A DNA stretch of 64,000 nucleotides from Gaiellasilicea sp963791905 (GCA_963791905.1 CAWBTX010000005.1:372001-436000), one strand, 5' to 3'. Positions 27,325-36,154 are shown, numbered from the stretch's first letter. The notes: a model not told the origin generated them from the letters alone. Numbers and translations are program-made.

Positions 27325-28544
27325 GTGCGGGCCAGGCCGCCGCCGACCTCGAGCCGGTCGGCATCGCGTCGATTCCGCGGCGCATCTGGGACAACATCCG
27401 CACCGGGAACCTCGGCCCGGCGCCCGTCATCCTCGCCCTCGCGGCGATCGTCCTGTATTTCAGCCAGTCGGCGAACAACTTCTTCACCGCCTCCAACTTC
27501 ATCAACATCATCACGCAGACGGCGGGGGTGACGCTGATCGCCTACGGCGTCGTGTTCGTGCTCCTGCTCGGCGAGATCGACCTCTCGGTCGCCTACGTGA
27601 GCGGCCTCACGGCCGTCGTCGCGGCCGAGCTACAGCTCCCCGACGGCAGGAACTGGCCGGGCTGGGCCTGCATCCTGGGCGCCATGGTCGTCGGCGCCGC
27701 CATCGGCGCCTTCCAGGGGTCGTTCGTGGCGCTGGTCGGCGTTCCGTCGTTCGTCGTCACCCTCGCGGGCTTCCTGATGTGGCAGGGCGTGATCATCGAA
27801 CGGGTCGAATCGCGGGGCGCGATCATCATCCAGGACACCTACATCAACAACACCGCCAACTACTTCTTCAGCCACCGGGGCGGGTGGATCCTCGCGTTCG
27901 TCTTCAGCGGCATCTACCTCGCCGCGGTCCTGAGCGGCTGGTGGGCGAACCGCCGTCACGGCATCAAGGTGCGCGACCCGGTCATATTCGCCGTCCGCTT
28001 GATCGTGCCGCCCGCGCTGATCTTCCTCGTCGTCGCGATCTGCAATCACGACGAGATTCGCGGCGTCCCGCTCGCGCTCCTGATCGTGATGGCCGCGCTC
28101 TTCGTGCTCACCTTCCTCGCGAAGCGAACGACCTTCGGTCGTCACGTGTACGCCGTCGGCGGCAACGCCGAGGCCGCCCGGCGCGCGGGCATCAACGTCG
28201 CCCGCATCCGCATCATCGTCTTCATGATCTCCGGGGTGATGGCCGCGGTCGGCGGCATCGTCCTCGCGGCCCGCCTGAACAGCGTCGACCTGAACCAGGG
28301 CGGAGGGACACTTCTGATCGATGCGATCGCAGCGGCGGTGATCGGCGGCACGAGCCTCTTCGGCGGGCGCGGCGAGATCCGGAACGCCCTGTTCGGCGCC
28401 CTCGTGATCAAGACGATCGAGAACGGCCTGAACACAAAGGGCTACAGCCAGGGGATCATCTTCATCGTCACCGGCGCGATCCTGCTCCTGGCCGTCACGA
28501 TCGACGCTCTGGCGCGCCGCCTGCAGGCCAAGTCCGGCAGGTAG
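27321..28544 (+). CDS. Sugar ABC transporter permease (XylH type)
   Basis: 407 residues with about ten or eleven membrane helices. Family motifs include LLGEIDLSVAYVSGL (substrate pathway), GSFVALVGVPSFVVTLAG, RTTFGRHVYAVGGNAEAARRAGINV (coupling segment contacting the ATPase) and GRGEIRNALFGALVIKTIENGLN. The long form, over 390 residues, is characteristic of XylH rather than RbsC. Substrate is therefore probably a pentose or inositol-like sugar; the nearby Gfo/Idh dehydrogenases agree with this. Confidence 0.93.
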
Positions 28545-28545
28545 C

Positions 28546-29643
28546 TCAGCGGTACACGACGTTGACGCGCTCGCCGCTGTCGCTCGAGCGGACGATCGCG
28601 TCGCACACCTCGGCCGCCCGGTAGCCGTCCGCGAAGGTCGCGCCGTACGGGGCGACGTCAGTGTCGTCGGCGATGGCCCGCAGGAGGTGGAGGATCTCGT
28701 GCGTGAACGTCTCGCCCCAGCCGATGATGTGCCCGGGCGGCCACCAGTGGCTCCAGAACGGGTGGTCGGTCTCCGAGACGAGCACGGTCTTGAAGCCCCG
28801 CGCGCGGTCGCCGTCGGCGCGGAAGACCTGCAGCTCGTTCAATTTCTCCATGTCGAAGGCGAGCGACGCCTTCGAGCCGTTGATCTCCCACTGGAACGCG
28901 TTCCGCCGGCCGAGCGCGAGCCGTGTCGCCTCGAGCGTGCCAACGGCGCCGCTCGCAAACTCGACGGCAGCCTCGAGCGCGTCGTCCACCCGCCGGCCCG
29001 GAACGAAGGTGCGCACGAGCGCCGAGACGGTCGCGACCTCCCCGACGAGGAAGCGGGCGAGGTCGACGACGTGCGTGCCGAGGTCGCCGATCGCGCCCGA
29101 CCCCGCCTCGTCCGGCTGGAACCGCCACGTGTCGAGCGACGGATCGTCGCCCCAGTCCTGCAGGTAGCGCCCGCGGAAGTGCCGGATCTCCCCGAGCTCG
29201 CCGGCCTCGATCATCTCCCTCGCGAGGCGCACCGCGGGCACGAAGCGGTAGTTGAAGCCGCACAGGTGCTTGACGCCGGCCGCGTCGACGCGCTGCCAGA
29301 TCTCGTAGCTCTCGTCCGCGTCGCGGCCCAGCGGCTTCTCGCAGAGCACGTGCTTGCCTGCCTCCGCGGCCGCGATCGTCGGCTCGGCGTGCAGCGAGTT
29401 CGGGCCGCCGTTGTCGAACAGGGTGATGCCTGGATCGGACACGAGGTCGTGCCAGTCGGTCGTCCAGCGCTCGTAGCCGTAGCGCTCGGCCATCGCGGCA
29501 ACGGCCTCCTGGTTGCGGCCGGCGACGCTTACGAGCCGTGGCCGCAGCGGCGGGTCGAGGGCGAGGATCTCCCTGCACGCACGCGAGTGCGCCTTCCCCA
29601 TGAAGGCGTAGCCGAGCATGCCGATTCCGATCTCGTTCGCCAC
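28546..29643 (-). CDS. Gfo/Idh/MocA family oxidoreductase
   Basis: 365 residues from GTG 29643. N-terminal Rossmann domain: IGIGMLGYAFMGKAHSRA, VSVAGRN, LFDNGGPNSLHAEPTIAAAEAGKHVLCEKPLG (the EKP motif). C-terminal sheet domain: GFNYRFVPAVRLAREMIEAGELGEIRHFRG, GAIGDLGTHVVDLARFLVGE. NAD(P)-dependent oxidation of a sugar or inositol derivative is expected. It is convergent with the ABC permease gene, only 1 bp between stops. Some members of this subgroup are annotated as inositol or scyllo-inosose dehydrogenases. Confidence 0.9.
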   Translation of the reverse strand: MANEIGIGMLGYAFMGKAHSRACREILALDPPLRPRLVSVAGRNQEAVAAMAERYGYERWTTDWHDLVSDPGITLFDNGGPNSLHAEPTIAAAEAGKHVLCEKPLGRDADESYEIWQRVDAAGVKHLCGFNYRFVPAVRLAREMIEAGELGEIRHFRGRYLQDWGDDPSLDTWRFQPDEAGSGAIGDLGTHVVDLARFLVGEVATVSALVRTFVPGRRVDDALEAAVEFASGAVGTLEATRLALGRRNAFQWEINGSKASLAFDMEKLNELQVFRADGDRARGFKTVLVSETDHPFWSHWWPPGHIIGWGETFTHEILHLLRAIADDTDVAPYGATFADGYRAAEVCDAIVRSSDSGERVNVVYR

Positions 29644-29681
29644 TCGCGTACCGCGCTCAGTCTCTACGATCGGGAGCGGCT

Positions 29682-30071
29682 GTGAAGCTCGAGCAGGCAA
29701 TGGCGATCGTGCACGCCGTCGTGGACGGCGCTCCGGCGCCGGTCTCGGTTTACGTCGCCGAGTCGCACGGCGAGCTCGTCGCCGCCGCGACGATGGACGG
29801 CGCGCCTCCCGACACGCGGCTGAACGCGCAGCGCAAGGCGTACACGGCGGCCAGGAGCGACGCGCGCTCCACCGCCGAGCTCGCGGCGAAGGTCCGTGCC
29901 GACGCGGCCGAGCTGGCGAGCTTCGACCCATTCTTCACCTTCTTCCACGGCGGAGTCGCAGCCTTCGACGGCGAGCAGCGCGTGGGCGCCGTCGGCGTGA
30001 GCGGGCTGGCCGGCGCGGACGACGAGGCGCTCGCGCGGCGCGCCATCGAGCAGGTTGGGCTCACCTGGTGA
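29682..30071 (+). CDS. GlcG/HbpS-type heme-binding family protein
   Basis: 129 residues. KLEQAMAIVHAVVDGAPAPVSVYVAESHGELVAAATMDGAPPDTRLNAQRKAYTA, then FFTFFHGGVAAFDGEQRVGAVGVSGL...DDEALARRAIEQV: the profile-like GlcG fold (DUF336). Members bind heme or cobalamin, or accompany diol dehydratases and glycolate genes; the role here is unknown. GTG 29682. The stop overlaps the next Gfo/Idh start (GTGA), suggesting a shared pathway. Confidence 0.85.
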   Translation: MKLEQAMAIVHAVVDGAPAPVSVYVAESHGELVAAATMDGAPPDTRLNAQRKAYTAARSDARSTAELAAKVRADAAELASFDPFFTFFHGGVAAFDGEQRVGAVGVSGLAGADDEALARRAIEQVGLTW

Positions 30072-31030
30072 CGGCGCTGCGGCTTGGCCTCGTCTCCACG
30101 GCGAACATCAACCGGATGATCATCCAGGGCGCGCGCGCGACCGACGCCGTCGACGTCGTCGCGGTCGCGAGCCGCGACGGAGCGAAGGCGCAGGCCTACG
30201 CCCACGAGCATGGGATCGAGGGCGTCCACTCGAGCTACGAGGCGCTGCTCGAGGATCCGCGCGTCGACGCGGTCTACATCTCACTGCCGAACGGAATGCA
30301 CCACGAGTGGACGATGCACGCACTCGGGGCCGGCAAGCACGTCCTCTGCGAGAAACCGTACTCCCGTCACCCGGAGGAGGTCGAGGAGGCGTTCGACGCC
30401 GCCGCTGCGGCCGGGCTCGTGCTGATGGAGGCGTTCATGTACCGCCATCACCCGCAGACGACCCTCGCGCGCTCGCTCGTCGAGGAGGGGAGGATCGGAG
30501 AGCCGCGGCTGCTCCGGGCCACGTTCAGCTTCCCGCTCGACGACGCGGCGAACATCCGGCTGCGACCCGAGCTCGACGGCGGCGCACTGATGGACGTCGG
30601 CTGCTACTGCGTCAGCGGCCTGCGCCTGCTTGGGGGCGAGCCGGAGCGCATCGTGGGCGAGCAGGTGACGAGCGACACGGGCGTCGACCAGACGATGTTC
30701 GGCATGCTCAGCTTCCCGGGCGGGATCGTCGGCCAGTTCGACGCGTCATTCGCCCTGCCCAACCGCCAGCGGCTCGAGGCGGTCGGCGCCGACGGCACGC
30801 TGGTCGTCGAGGCGCCCTGGCGCGTGGATTGGGGCGGGCGGCTGCTCGTCGACGGCGAGCCGGTCGACGTGCCCGAGGCCGACTCGTACCGATGCGAGCT
30901 CGACAACTTCGCTGCGGCGGTCGCGGGCGAGCAGGAGCCGCTCCTGGGCCGCGAGGATGCGCTCGCGCAGGCGCGCGTGATCGACGCGCTCTACCGCTCG
31001 GCCGAGTCGGGCGTCCCCGTCAGGCTCTGA
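30068..31030 (+). CDS. Gfo/Idh/MocA family oxidoreductase
   Basis: 320 residues from GTG 30068. LRLGLVSTANINRMIIQGAR (Rossmann), VYISLPNGMHHEWTMHALGAGKHVLCEKPYSR (EKP motif), MEAFMYRHHPQTTLARSLVEEGRIGEPRLLRATFSF, GGALMDVGCYCVSGLRLLGG. The MYRHHP and DVGCY motifs match the glucose-fructose/xylose dehydrogenase branch. Not a close paralogue of the gene at 28546. The 3' end overlaps the convergent MBL gene by 11 bp. Confidence 0.9.
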   Translation: MTALRLGLVSTANINRMIIQGARATDAVDVVAVASRDGAKAQAYAHEHGIEGVHSSYEALLEDPRVDAVYISLPNGMHHEWTMHALGAGKHVLCEKPYSRHPEEVEEAFDAAAAAGLVLMEAFMYRHHPQTTLARSLVEEGRIGEPRLLRATFSFPLDDAANIRLRPELDGGALMDVGCYCVSGLRLLGGEPERIVGEQVTSDTGVDQTMFGMLSFPGGIVGQFDASFALPNRQRLEAVGADGTLVVEAPWRVDWGGRLLVDGEPVDVPEADSYRCELDNFAAAVAGEQEPLLGREDALAQARVIDALYRSAESGVPVRL

Positions 31031-31664
31031 GCGCGTGGTCGAGCGCTGCGCGGCCGTTCTCGAGCACTGGCTTTCCGTGCGTGGGCAGCACGTGCTCGAC
31101 CGGCAGAGACAGCAGCGGCCGGAGTGCGTCGCGCGCCATCTCGGGCGTGAGGCGCTCGGGGAACCAGTCGTCGGGCACGCGCACGCCGCCGTCCGGCGTG
31201 CCGAGGAGCGCATCGCCGAAGACGAGAGCCTGATGCGACGGAAGCCAGAAGACGGCCTCCTCGGGCTCGAACGCCGCGTGCGACTCGACGCCTGCCGGCA
31301 ACGTGTCGCCCGGCGAGAACGTCTTCGTGACGGTCACGCGCTTGCGCGCCTCGGCCTCGCCGCCTTCCGCCGTCCACACCTGCGCGCCCTGGTAGCGGTC
31401 GGCGATCACCTGTGAGCTGCGCGCGTGCCAGTAGAGCGTGAGCAGGATGTGCGGCGGCCCGTGGTGCTCGACGTCGGCGTCGAGGTTCCGCCAGAACCGC
31501 TCCTCGTCGTCCGCGGGGACGAGCGGATCGAAGAGGACGAGCGCGTCCTGCTCGACGAGCGCGAACGAGGCGACCTCCCGGTCCCAGCCTCGCGCTTCGG
31601 GCGTCCAGTCCGGATGGGCCGCAGTCCAGCGCCAGAGGCGCGGCCGAATCTCGGCGATCTCCAT
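31020..31664 (-). CDS. MBL-fold protein lacking the HxHxDH motif
   Basis: 214 residues. The fold is suggested by FALVEQDALVLFDPLVPADDEERFW, HILLTLYWHARSSQVIADRY, QALVFGDALLG and VEHVLPTHGKPV. Where active MBL hydrolases carry HxHxDH this protein has YWHARSS, so at most a single-metal or non-catalytic site remains. ATG 31664 with TAGGTT 6 nt upstream, so probably leaderless. Function unknown. Confidence 0.72.
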   Translation of the reverse strand: MEIAEIRPRLWRWTAAHPDWTPEARGWDREVASFALVEQDALVLFDPLVPADDEERFWRNLDADVEHHGPPHILLTLYWHARSSQVIADRYQGAQVWTAEGGEAEARKRVTVTKTFSPGDTLPAGVESHAAFEPEEAVFWLPSHQALVFGDALLGTPDGGVRVPDDWFPERLTPEMARDALRPLLSLPVEHVLPTHGKPVLENGRAALDHALRA

Positions 31665-31758
31665 GCCTCGAACCTACCGCAGCTCAGGAAGACTGCGATC
31701 CAACCCTCGCCGCGACTCGTATAGGCCAGGAAGCGAAGACACTGGGAAGGAGACGAAC

Positions 31759-32118
31759 ATGAGACGAGCAGGCTTGATTGCCGCCACAGCAGCCCTCGCG
31801 GTTGCACTGCTCTCGGCGCCGGCGCAGGGCGCGGCGGAGGCGACGGCGCTCTCCGCGACGGTCGGTCCGGGCTTCACGATCTCGATCACGAAGGGTGGAA
31901 AGGCGGTGAAGACCCTGAAGCCCGGGGCCTACACGATCACCGTGAACGACAAGTCCCCGAGCCACAACTTCCGGCTCAGGGGCCCGGGCTTCAACAAGGC
32001 GACGAGCGTCGCCAAGTCGGGCAAGACGACCTGGAACGTCACGCTGAAGGCCGGCACCTACCGGTACGTCTGCGACCCCCACGCGACGATGATGAAGGGG
32101 TCGTTCAAGGTCAGCTAG
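31759..32118 (+). CDS. Secreted cupredoxin-like protein
   Basis: 119 residues with signal peptide (1-26). Mature beta-sandwich: GPGFTISITKGGKAVKTLKPGAYTITVNDKSPSHNFRLRGPGFNKATSV...TWNVTLKAGTYRYVCDPHATMMKGSFKVS. Copper ligands are likely His in SPSHNF, Cys in YVCDPH, His in CDPH and Met in ATMMKG, the type 1 set. A plastocyanin-like electron carrier or copper-binding protein. GGAAGGAGA precedes ATG 31759, so this gene, unlike many neighbours, has a normal leader. Confidence 0.88.
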   Translation: MRRAGLIAATAALAVALLSAPAQGAAEATALSATVGPGFTISITKGGKAVKTLKPGAYTITVNDKSPSHNFRLRGPGFNKATSVAKSGKTTWNVTLKAGTYRYVCDPHATMMKGSFKVS

Positions 32119-32128
32119 GCCGCGTACG

Positions 32129-32157
32129 CCGCGGGAGTGCTTCATGCGCTCCCGCGG
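32129..32157 (+). terminator. GC hairpin between convergent genes
   Basis: CCGCGGGAG and CTCCCGCGG form a 9-bp stem around an 11-nt loop. No T run. It lies 11 nt after the cupredoxin stop and 16 nt from the stop of the convergent mec gene. Confidence 0.5.
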
Positions 32158-32172
32158 ACTACGCCACGGTGT

Positions 32173-32562
32173 CTACACCACCGTGTCGTGCTCTGTCAGC
32201 TCGAGCGGGGCGATCGTCTCGCCGTCGATCGTCCACGCGGCGAGGCTGCCGCTTCGCAGTGAGAGGATCACGTAGGGCCGGCCCTGCCAGAGGCCGATGT
32301 TCTCGACGTCGGTGCGGGACGGTCGCGGCGGCGACGAGAGGTGGGAGTGGAAGACCGCGAGCTCGTAGCCCTCGTCCTCCAGGAACCACACCTCGGGATC
32401 GACGTCGAGCTCGAAGCGGTACGGGCTGGCGGCCGCGTTCCGGGCGGCCACGTAGCGCTCGGCGACGCCGTCGTTCAGGACGAGCAGGCCGCAGGCCTCG
32501 TTCGGCGCCTCCGCCCGGGAGTGCTCCTCCAGCTCGGCCCGGATGCGCCCCGGGATCACCAC
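32173..32562 (-). CDS. mec: M67 (JAMM) metallopeptidase, Mec-like
   Basis: 129 residues. The complete JAMM zinc site is visible: Glu in APNEACGLLV (about 22) and HSHLSSPPRPSRTD (HxH-x7-S-x2-D, about 71-84). In Mycobacterium tuberculosis Mec+ releases cysteine from the CysO-cysteine adduct, and this gene closes the same gene set (moeZ-cysO-cysM-mec). It overlaps the cysM stop by 7 bp. Here it may also trim the encoded GGC tail of CysO (see findings). Confidence 0.9.
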   Translation of the reverse strand: MVIPGRIRAELEEHSRAEAPNEACGLLVLNDGVAERYVAARNAAASPYRFELDVDPEVWFLEDEGYELAVFHSHLSSPPRPSRTDVENIGLWQGRPYVILSLRSGSLAAWTIDGETIAPLELTEHDTVV

Positions 32563-33493
32563 CAGACCGTTCGCTCCATGGACCGCTCGACGTCGGTCGC
32601 CTCCCAGAAGTCGGCGGAGAGGTACTTCCAGCCCGCATCCGCGAGGATGCAGACGGCGACGGCGCCCTCGTCGAGCTCTCCGGCCAGGTTGCGCGCGACG
32701 TGGACGACGGCGCCGGCGGAGACGCCGCCGAAGATGCCCTCCGCGTCGAGCAACTCGCGCAGCGCGGAGACCGACTCGGCGTTCGAGACGAGTACCTTCC
32801 GGTCGAGCTTCGAGACGTCCAGGATCGGCGGCACGTAGCCGTCCTCGAGCGAGCGCAGGCCCATCACGGGGTCCCCGGGCAGCGGCTCGGCAGCGGCGAC
32901 GACGACGTCGGGGAAGCTCTCGCGCAGGCGCTCGCCGACGCCCATCAGGGTGCCGCCCGTGCCGAGCCCCGCGACGACGAGATCGACGCGCTCGAGCGCC
33001 TCGGCGATCTCGGCGCCGGTGCCTTCGTAGTGCGCGCGCGGGTTAGCAGGGTTCGCGTACTGGAACGGCATGAAGTACGACGGATCGGCCTCTGCGAGCG
33101 CGAGCGCCATGCGCACGGCGCCGTTCGAGCCCTCCTCGCCCGGCGACTCGACGATCTCGGCGCCGTAGAGGCGAAGCAGCCGGCGGCGTTCCTCCGTCGC
33201 GTTCGCCGGCATCACGCACGTGAGCGGATACCCCTTGAGCTTCGCGACGAGCGCGAGCGAGATGCCGGTGTTGCCGCTCGTCGGCTCGAGCAGGCGGCGG
33301 CCCGGCTCGCAGCTCACCCGAGGCCTCCGCCGGCCTCGATCATCGCCTTCGCGACGCGGTCCTTGATCGACCCGGTCGGGTTCTGGCCCTCGAGCTTCGC
33401 GAACAGGCGCGTGGGGCCTGGCGCGAAACGAGTGAGCTCGACGAGCGGGGTCTGCCCGATGAGCGAGAGGAGGGAGTCGCCGGTTCTCAGCAT
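32556..33493 (-). CDS. cysM: CysM-type cysteine synthase using CysO (one frameshift)
   Basis: PLP enzyme. The first frame from ATG 33493 reads LRTGDSLLSLIGQTPLVELTRF and NPTGSIKDRVAKAMIEAGG with the PLP Lys in SIKDR. An indel at about 33315-33322 shifts to EPTSGNTGISLALVAKLKGYPLTCVMP, GLGTGGTLMGVGERL (phosphate loop) and GIFGGVSAGAVVHVA. About 312 residues. Since it sits between cysO and mec, the preferred substrates are O-phosphoserine and CysO-thiocarboxylate rather than sulfide (known for the M. tuberculosis enzyme; inferred here). Confidence 0.9.
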
Positions 33494-33756
33494 CCGCCGG
33501 CCATGGCCGGCAGGAGAATCATCGGCTGGCCGTTGACGCTCGTGTCCAGCCCGTCGAGCGTGCGGATGTCCTCGCCGCCGAGGTAGACGTTGACGAACGG
33601 CGCCAGCTCGCCTTCGTCGAACAGCTGTTGTTCGAGGGCGGGATAGCGCTCGGTGAGGTTCACGAGCACCTCGCGCACGTTCTCGCCGACGGCCTCGACC
33701 TGGCGGGCGCCGCCGACCTCGTTGCGCAGGGTGGGCGGGATCCGAACGGCGGTCAC
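33487..33756 (-). CDS. cysO: CysO/MoaD-ThiS sulfur carrier protein ending in GGC
   Basis: 89 residues from GTG 33756: TAVRIPPTLRNEVGGARQVEAVGENVREVLVNLTERYP, FVNVYLGGEDIRTLDG, QPMILLPAMAGGC. Beta-grasp fold. Carrier activity needs an exposed Gly-Gly, but the reading frame adds a C-terminal Cys, so the protein ends GGC. The stop codon context (GGATGCTGA) overlaps the ATG of cysM. MoeZ would adenylate and thiolate it; CysM and Mec act next. Confidence 0.9.
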   Translation of the reverse strand: MTAVRIPPTLRNEVGGARQVEAVGENVREVLVNLTERYPALEQQLFDEGELAPFVNVYLGGEDIRTLDGLDTSVNGQPMILLPAMAGGC

Positions 33757-34925
33757 AGGCGCACCGCCTGGCAGAACTCGACGTAGTCGACGTACTCGGT
33801 GATCGACGGGCTCTCGCCGCAGACGGGGCAGGACGGGTCGCGCTTGACGATGACCTCGTCGAACGTCGTCGCGAGCGCGTCGAACAGCAGCAGCCGGCCT
33901 TCGAGCGACTCGCCCGCGCCGAGCAGGAGCTTCAGCGCCTCGTTCGCCTGTAGCGAGCCGATGATCCCGGGCAGAACGCCGAGGACGCCGCCCTCGGCGC
34001 AGCTCGGTGCGAGCTCCGGCGGCGGTGGGGAGGGGAAGAGGCAGCGGTAGCAGGGGCCCTCGTGCGGCTTGAAGACGGTCACCTGGCCCTCGAACCGGTA
34101 GATCGAGCCGTGGACGACGGGAATGTCGTGCCACACGGAGGCGTCGTTGACGAGGTAGCGCGTGGGGAAGTTGTCGGCGCCGTCGACGATCACGTCCCAG
34201 CCGTCGGCGAGGATGCGCTCGACGTTCTCGGACGTGAGCCGCTCCTCGTAGGCCTTGACCTCGACGTCGGGGTTCAGGGCCTCGATCGTCCGCTTCGCGG
34301 AGGCGACCTTCGGCTCGCCGATGCGCTCGGTCGAGTGGATGATCTGGCGCTGGAGGTTGGAGTCGTCGACGACGTCGGCGTCGACGATGCCGAGCGTGCC
34401 CACACCCGCCGCTGCGAGGTAGAGCGACGCGGGCGAGCCGAGCCCGCCTGCCCCGATCAGGAGCACGCGCGAGGAGAGCAGCTTCTGCTGGCCGGCCTCG
34501 CCGACCTCGGGGATCAGGAGGTGGCGCGAGTAGCGTGCGCGCTGGCCGGGCGAGAGCGAGCGGGGCGTCTCGATCGGGAAGCCGTTGCGCTTCCAGTCCG
34601 TGAAGCCTCCAGTGAGCGAGGTGACGTTCTCGTAGCCCAGCTCGCCGAGCGACTTCGCGGCGAACGCCGAGCGCGAGCCGCCGGAGCAGAGGACGATGAG
34701 CTCGCGCGAGCGATCGGGCACGAGCCCCTCGATGCGGGACTCGAGTTGGCCGCGCGGGACGTGAATCGCGCCCGGCACGGTGCCCTCGTCCCATTCGTCT
34801 TGCTCGCGCACGTCGACGAACAGCGCATCCCCATTCCCGACGACGGAGCGTTCGCGCGCCTCGGCGGCGCCGATCTCGTCGATCTCCTCTTTGACGCGCT
34901 GAAGCAGCTCGCGATAACTCGCCAT
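33753..34925 (-). CDS. MoeZ/MoeB-type adenylyltransferase with N-terminal rhodanese domain
   Basis: 390 residues. Rhodanese domain first (about 25-120): ALFVDVREQDEWDEGTVPGAIHVPRGQL and the persulfide Cys in LIVLCSGGSRS. Then the ThiF domain (about 130-390): RYSRHLLIPEVGEAGQQKLL, VLLIGAGGLGSPASLYLAAAGVG, DSNLQRQIIH, DGADNFPTRYLVND, and zinc Cys pairs CYRC and CPVC. It activates the C-terminus of CysO and transfers sulfur. In mycobacterial MoeZ the rhodanese is at the C-terminus, so the order here is reversed. It overlaps cysO by 4 bp. Confidence 0.93.
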   Translation of the reverse strand: MASYRELLQRVKEEIDEIGAAEARERSVVGNGDALFVDVREQDEWDEGTVPGAIHVPRGQLESRIEGLVPDRSRELIVLCSGGSRSAFAAKSLGELGYENVTSLTGGFTDWKRNGFPIETPRSLSPGQRARYSRHLLIPEVGEAGQQKLLSSRVLLIGAGGLGSPASLYLAAAGVGTLGIVDADVVDDSNLQRQIIHSTERIGEPKVASAKRTIEALNPDVEVKAYEERLTSENVERILADGWDVIVDGADNFPTRYLVNDASVWHDIPVVHGSIYRFEGQVTVFKPHEGPCYRCLFPSPPPPELAPSCAEGGVLGVLPGIIGSLQANEALKLLLGAGESLEGRLLLFDALATTFDEVIVKRDPSCPVCGESPSITEYVDYVEFCQAVRL

Positions 34926-34995
34926 TACTTCAGGAAGGATAGCGACATCGGGACTGCCGTGAAGACGGGCGGCCGCGCGTCGCTAGATTGGCCGC

Positions 34996-35973
34996 GTGTC
35001 TGCGCGGCTTCGCGTTGGATTGGTCGTGGCCGCCGTGGCGGCGCTGGCCGCCGTCGTCGTGGCCGGGGGGGCGGTGCTCTCGGCCGAGGACGTGCCGACC
35101 CGGACGAGCGCGAGCCGGGTCGCGGAGCCGCGGGAGGGAGCACCGAGCCTCGTGCTGGACCTCGGCGTGCGCGACGACGCCGAGGCACGCGAGCTGCGCG
35201 AGGCCGCCCGTCTCTACAACGATGGGCGTCAGCAGCAGGCTGGACGGCTGTTCGCGCGGCACGACTCGCTCGAGGCGAAGATCGGCGCCGCCTTTGCGGA
35301 CTGGCCCGGTTCGAACGGCTCGGCCTCGCTCGCCCGCATCGAGCAGCTCGGCGCCCTGTATCCGCGCAGCGCGCTCGCCCAGCTCCATCTCGGCCTCGCC
35401 CGCTTCTGGGCGGGCGAGGCCGGCGCGATCGAGGCCTGGCGGGAGGCGCGGGAGGTGGAGCCGGACACGCTCTATGCCGTGCGCGCCAACGACCTGCTCC
35501 ATCCGGACTTCGCGCCGGGGCTGCCGGTGTTCGTTGCGTCCGCGGGGGTCCCGTCGGATCTCGAGGAGCGTTCGCCCCCGGCGCAGCTCGAGACGCTGAA
35601 GGCGGCGGCGAGGTCAGGAAGGCTCGACTCCATGCTCCTCTACGGCGCGGCACTGCAGCGGCTCGGGCGGCCGATCTCCGCCCAGCGGGTCTTCGGCGAG
35701 GCCGCCCGCACGCATCCCGACGACCCGGAAGCGCTCGCGGCCGCCGCGGTCGGCCGTTACACGAAGGAGCGTCCCGCGGCGGCGTTCTCCCGACTCGGCC
35801 CGCTGACGAGGCGGTTTCCGCAAGCGGCGACGGTGCGTTTCCACCTCGGTCTCCTGCTCCTGTGGCAAGGGGACGTCCCCGAGGCCAAGCGCCAGCTGCG
35901 GCTCGCCGTCCGGGCCGAGTCCGGCTCGCCGCTTGCGCGCGAGGCGGAGCGGTACCTCGAGGCGCTGCGCTGA
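34996..35973 (+). CDS. Membrane-anchored TPR-like protein
   Basis: 325 residues. N-terminal membrane helix (about 5-28), then helical repeats: REAARLYNDGRQQQAGRLF, AQLHLGLARFWAGEAGAIEAWREAREVEP, LLYGAALQRLGRPISAQRVFGEAARTHPDDPEALAAAAVG, TVRFHLGLLLLWQGDVPEAKRQLRLAVRAE. Tetratricopeptide arrays of this type scaffold protein complexes; the partner is unknown. GTG 34996 is preceded by TAGATT at 6 nt. Divergent from the moeZ operon, and upstream of sigA. Confidence 0.8.
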   Translation: MSARLRVGLVVAAVAALAAVVVAGGAVLSAEDVPTRTSASRVAEPREGAPSLVLDLGVRDDAEARELREAARLYNDGRQQQAGRLFARHDSLEAKIGAAFADWPGSNGSASLARIEQLGALYPRSALAQLHLGLARFWAGEAGAIEAWREAREVEPDTLYAVRANDLLHPDFAPGLPVFVASAGVPSDLEERSPPAQLETLKAAARSGRLDSMLLYGAALQRLGRPISAQRVFGEAARTHPDDPEALAAAAVGRYTKERPAAAFSRLGPLTRRFPQAATVRFHLGLLLLWQGDVPEAKRQLRLAVRAESGSPLAREAERYLEALR

Positions 35974-36053
35974 GAGGCCGGCTTTTTCGGAAGCGATCGC
36001 GCCGAGATCAACCGCGGGTCGCACTGCGCAGCTTCAGGGATCTTCGCGCGGAA

Positions 36054-36154
36054 GGCATCCGCGGGAGCGGATGCCGTAGGCCGATCCGCAGGATCGGCCC
36101 CGCTGCAAATGAGAGAGGGACCCACGAGTCGCAAAGATAGGCCGGACGGCCTAT
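36054..36154 (+). repeat. Three successive perfect inverted repeats upstream of sigA
   Basis: Stem 1: GGCATCCGC/GCGGATGCC (36054-36075, loop GGGA). Stem 2: GGCCGATCC/GGATCGGCC (36079-36099, loop GCA). Stem 3: ATAGGCCG/CGGCCTAT (36137-36154, loop GA). They fill most of the 289-bp gap between the TPR gene and sigA. The first two may terminate the TPR transcript (no T run); the third is AT-flanked and operator-like. I see nothing else in the gap. Confidence 0.7.

Noticed and set aside
28546..31030. The two Gfo/Idh genes as a recent tandem duplication
   Set aside because: They are on opposite strands and match only in family motifs; signature blocks differ (GFNYRF versus MYRHHP).
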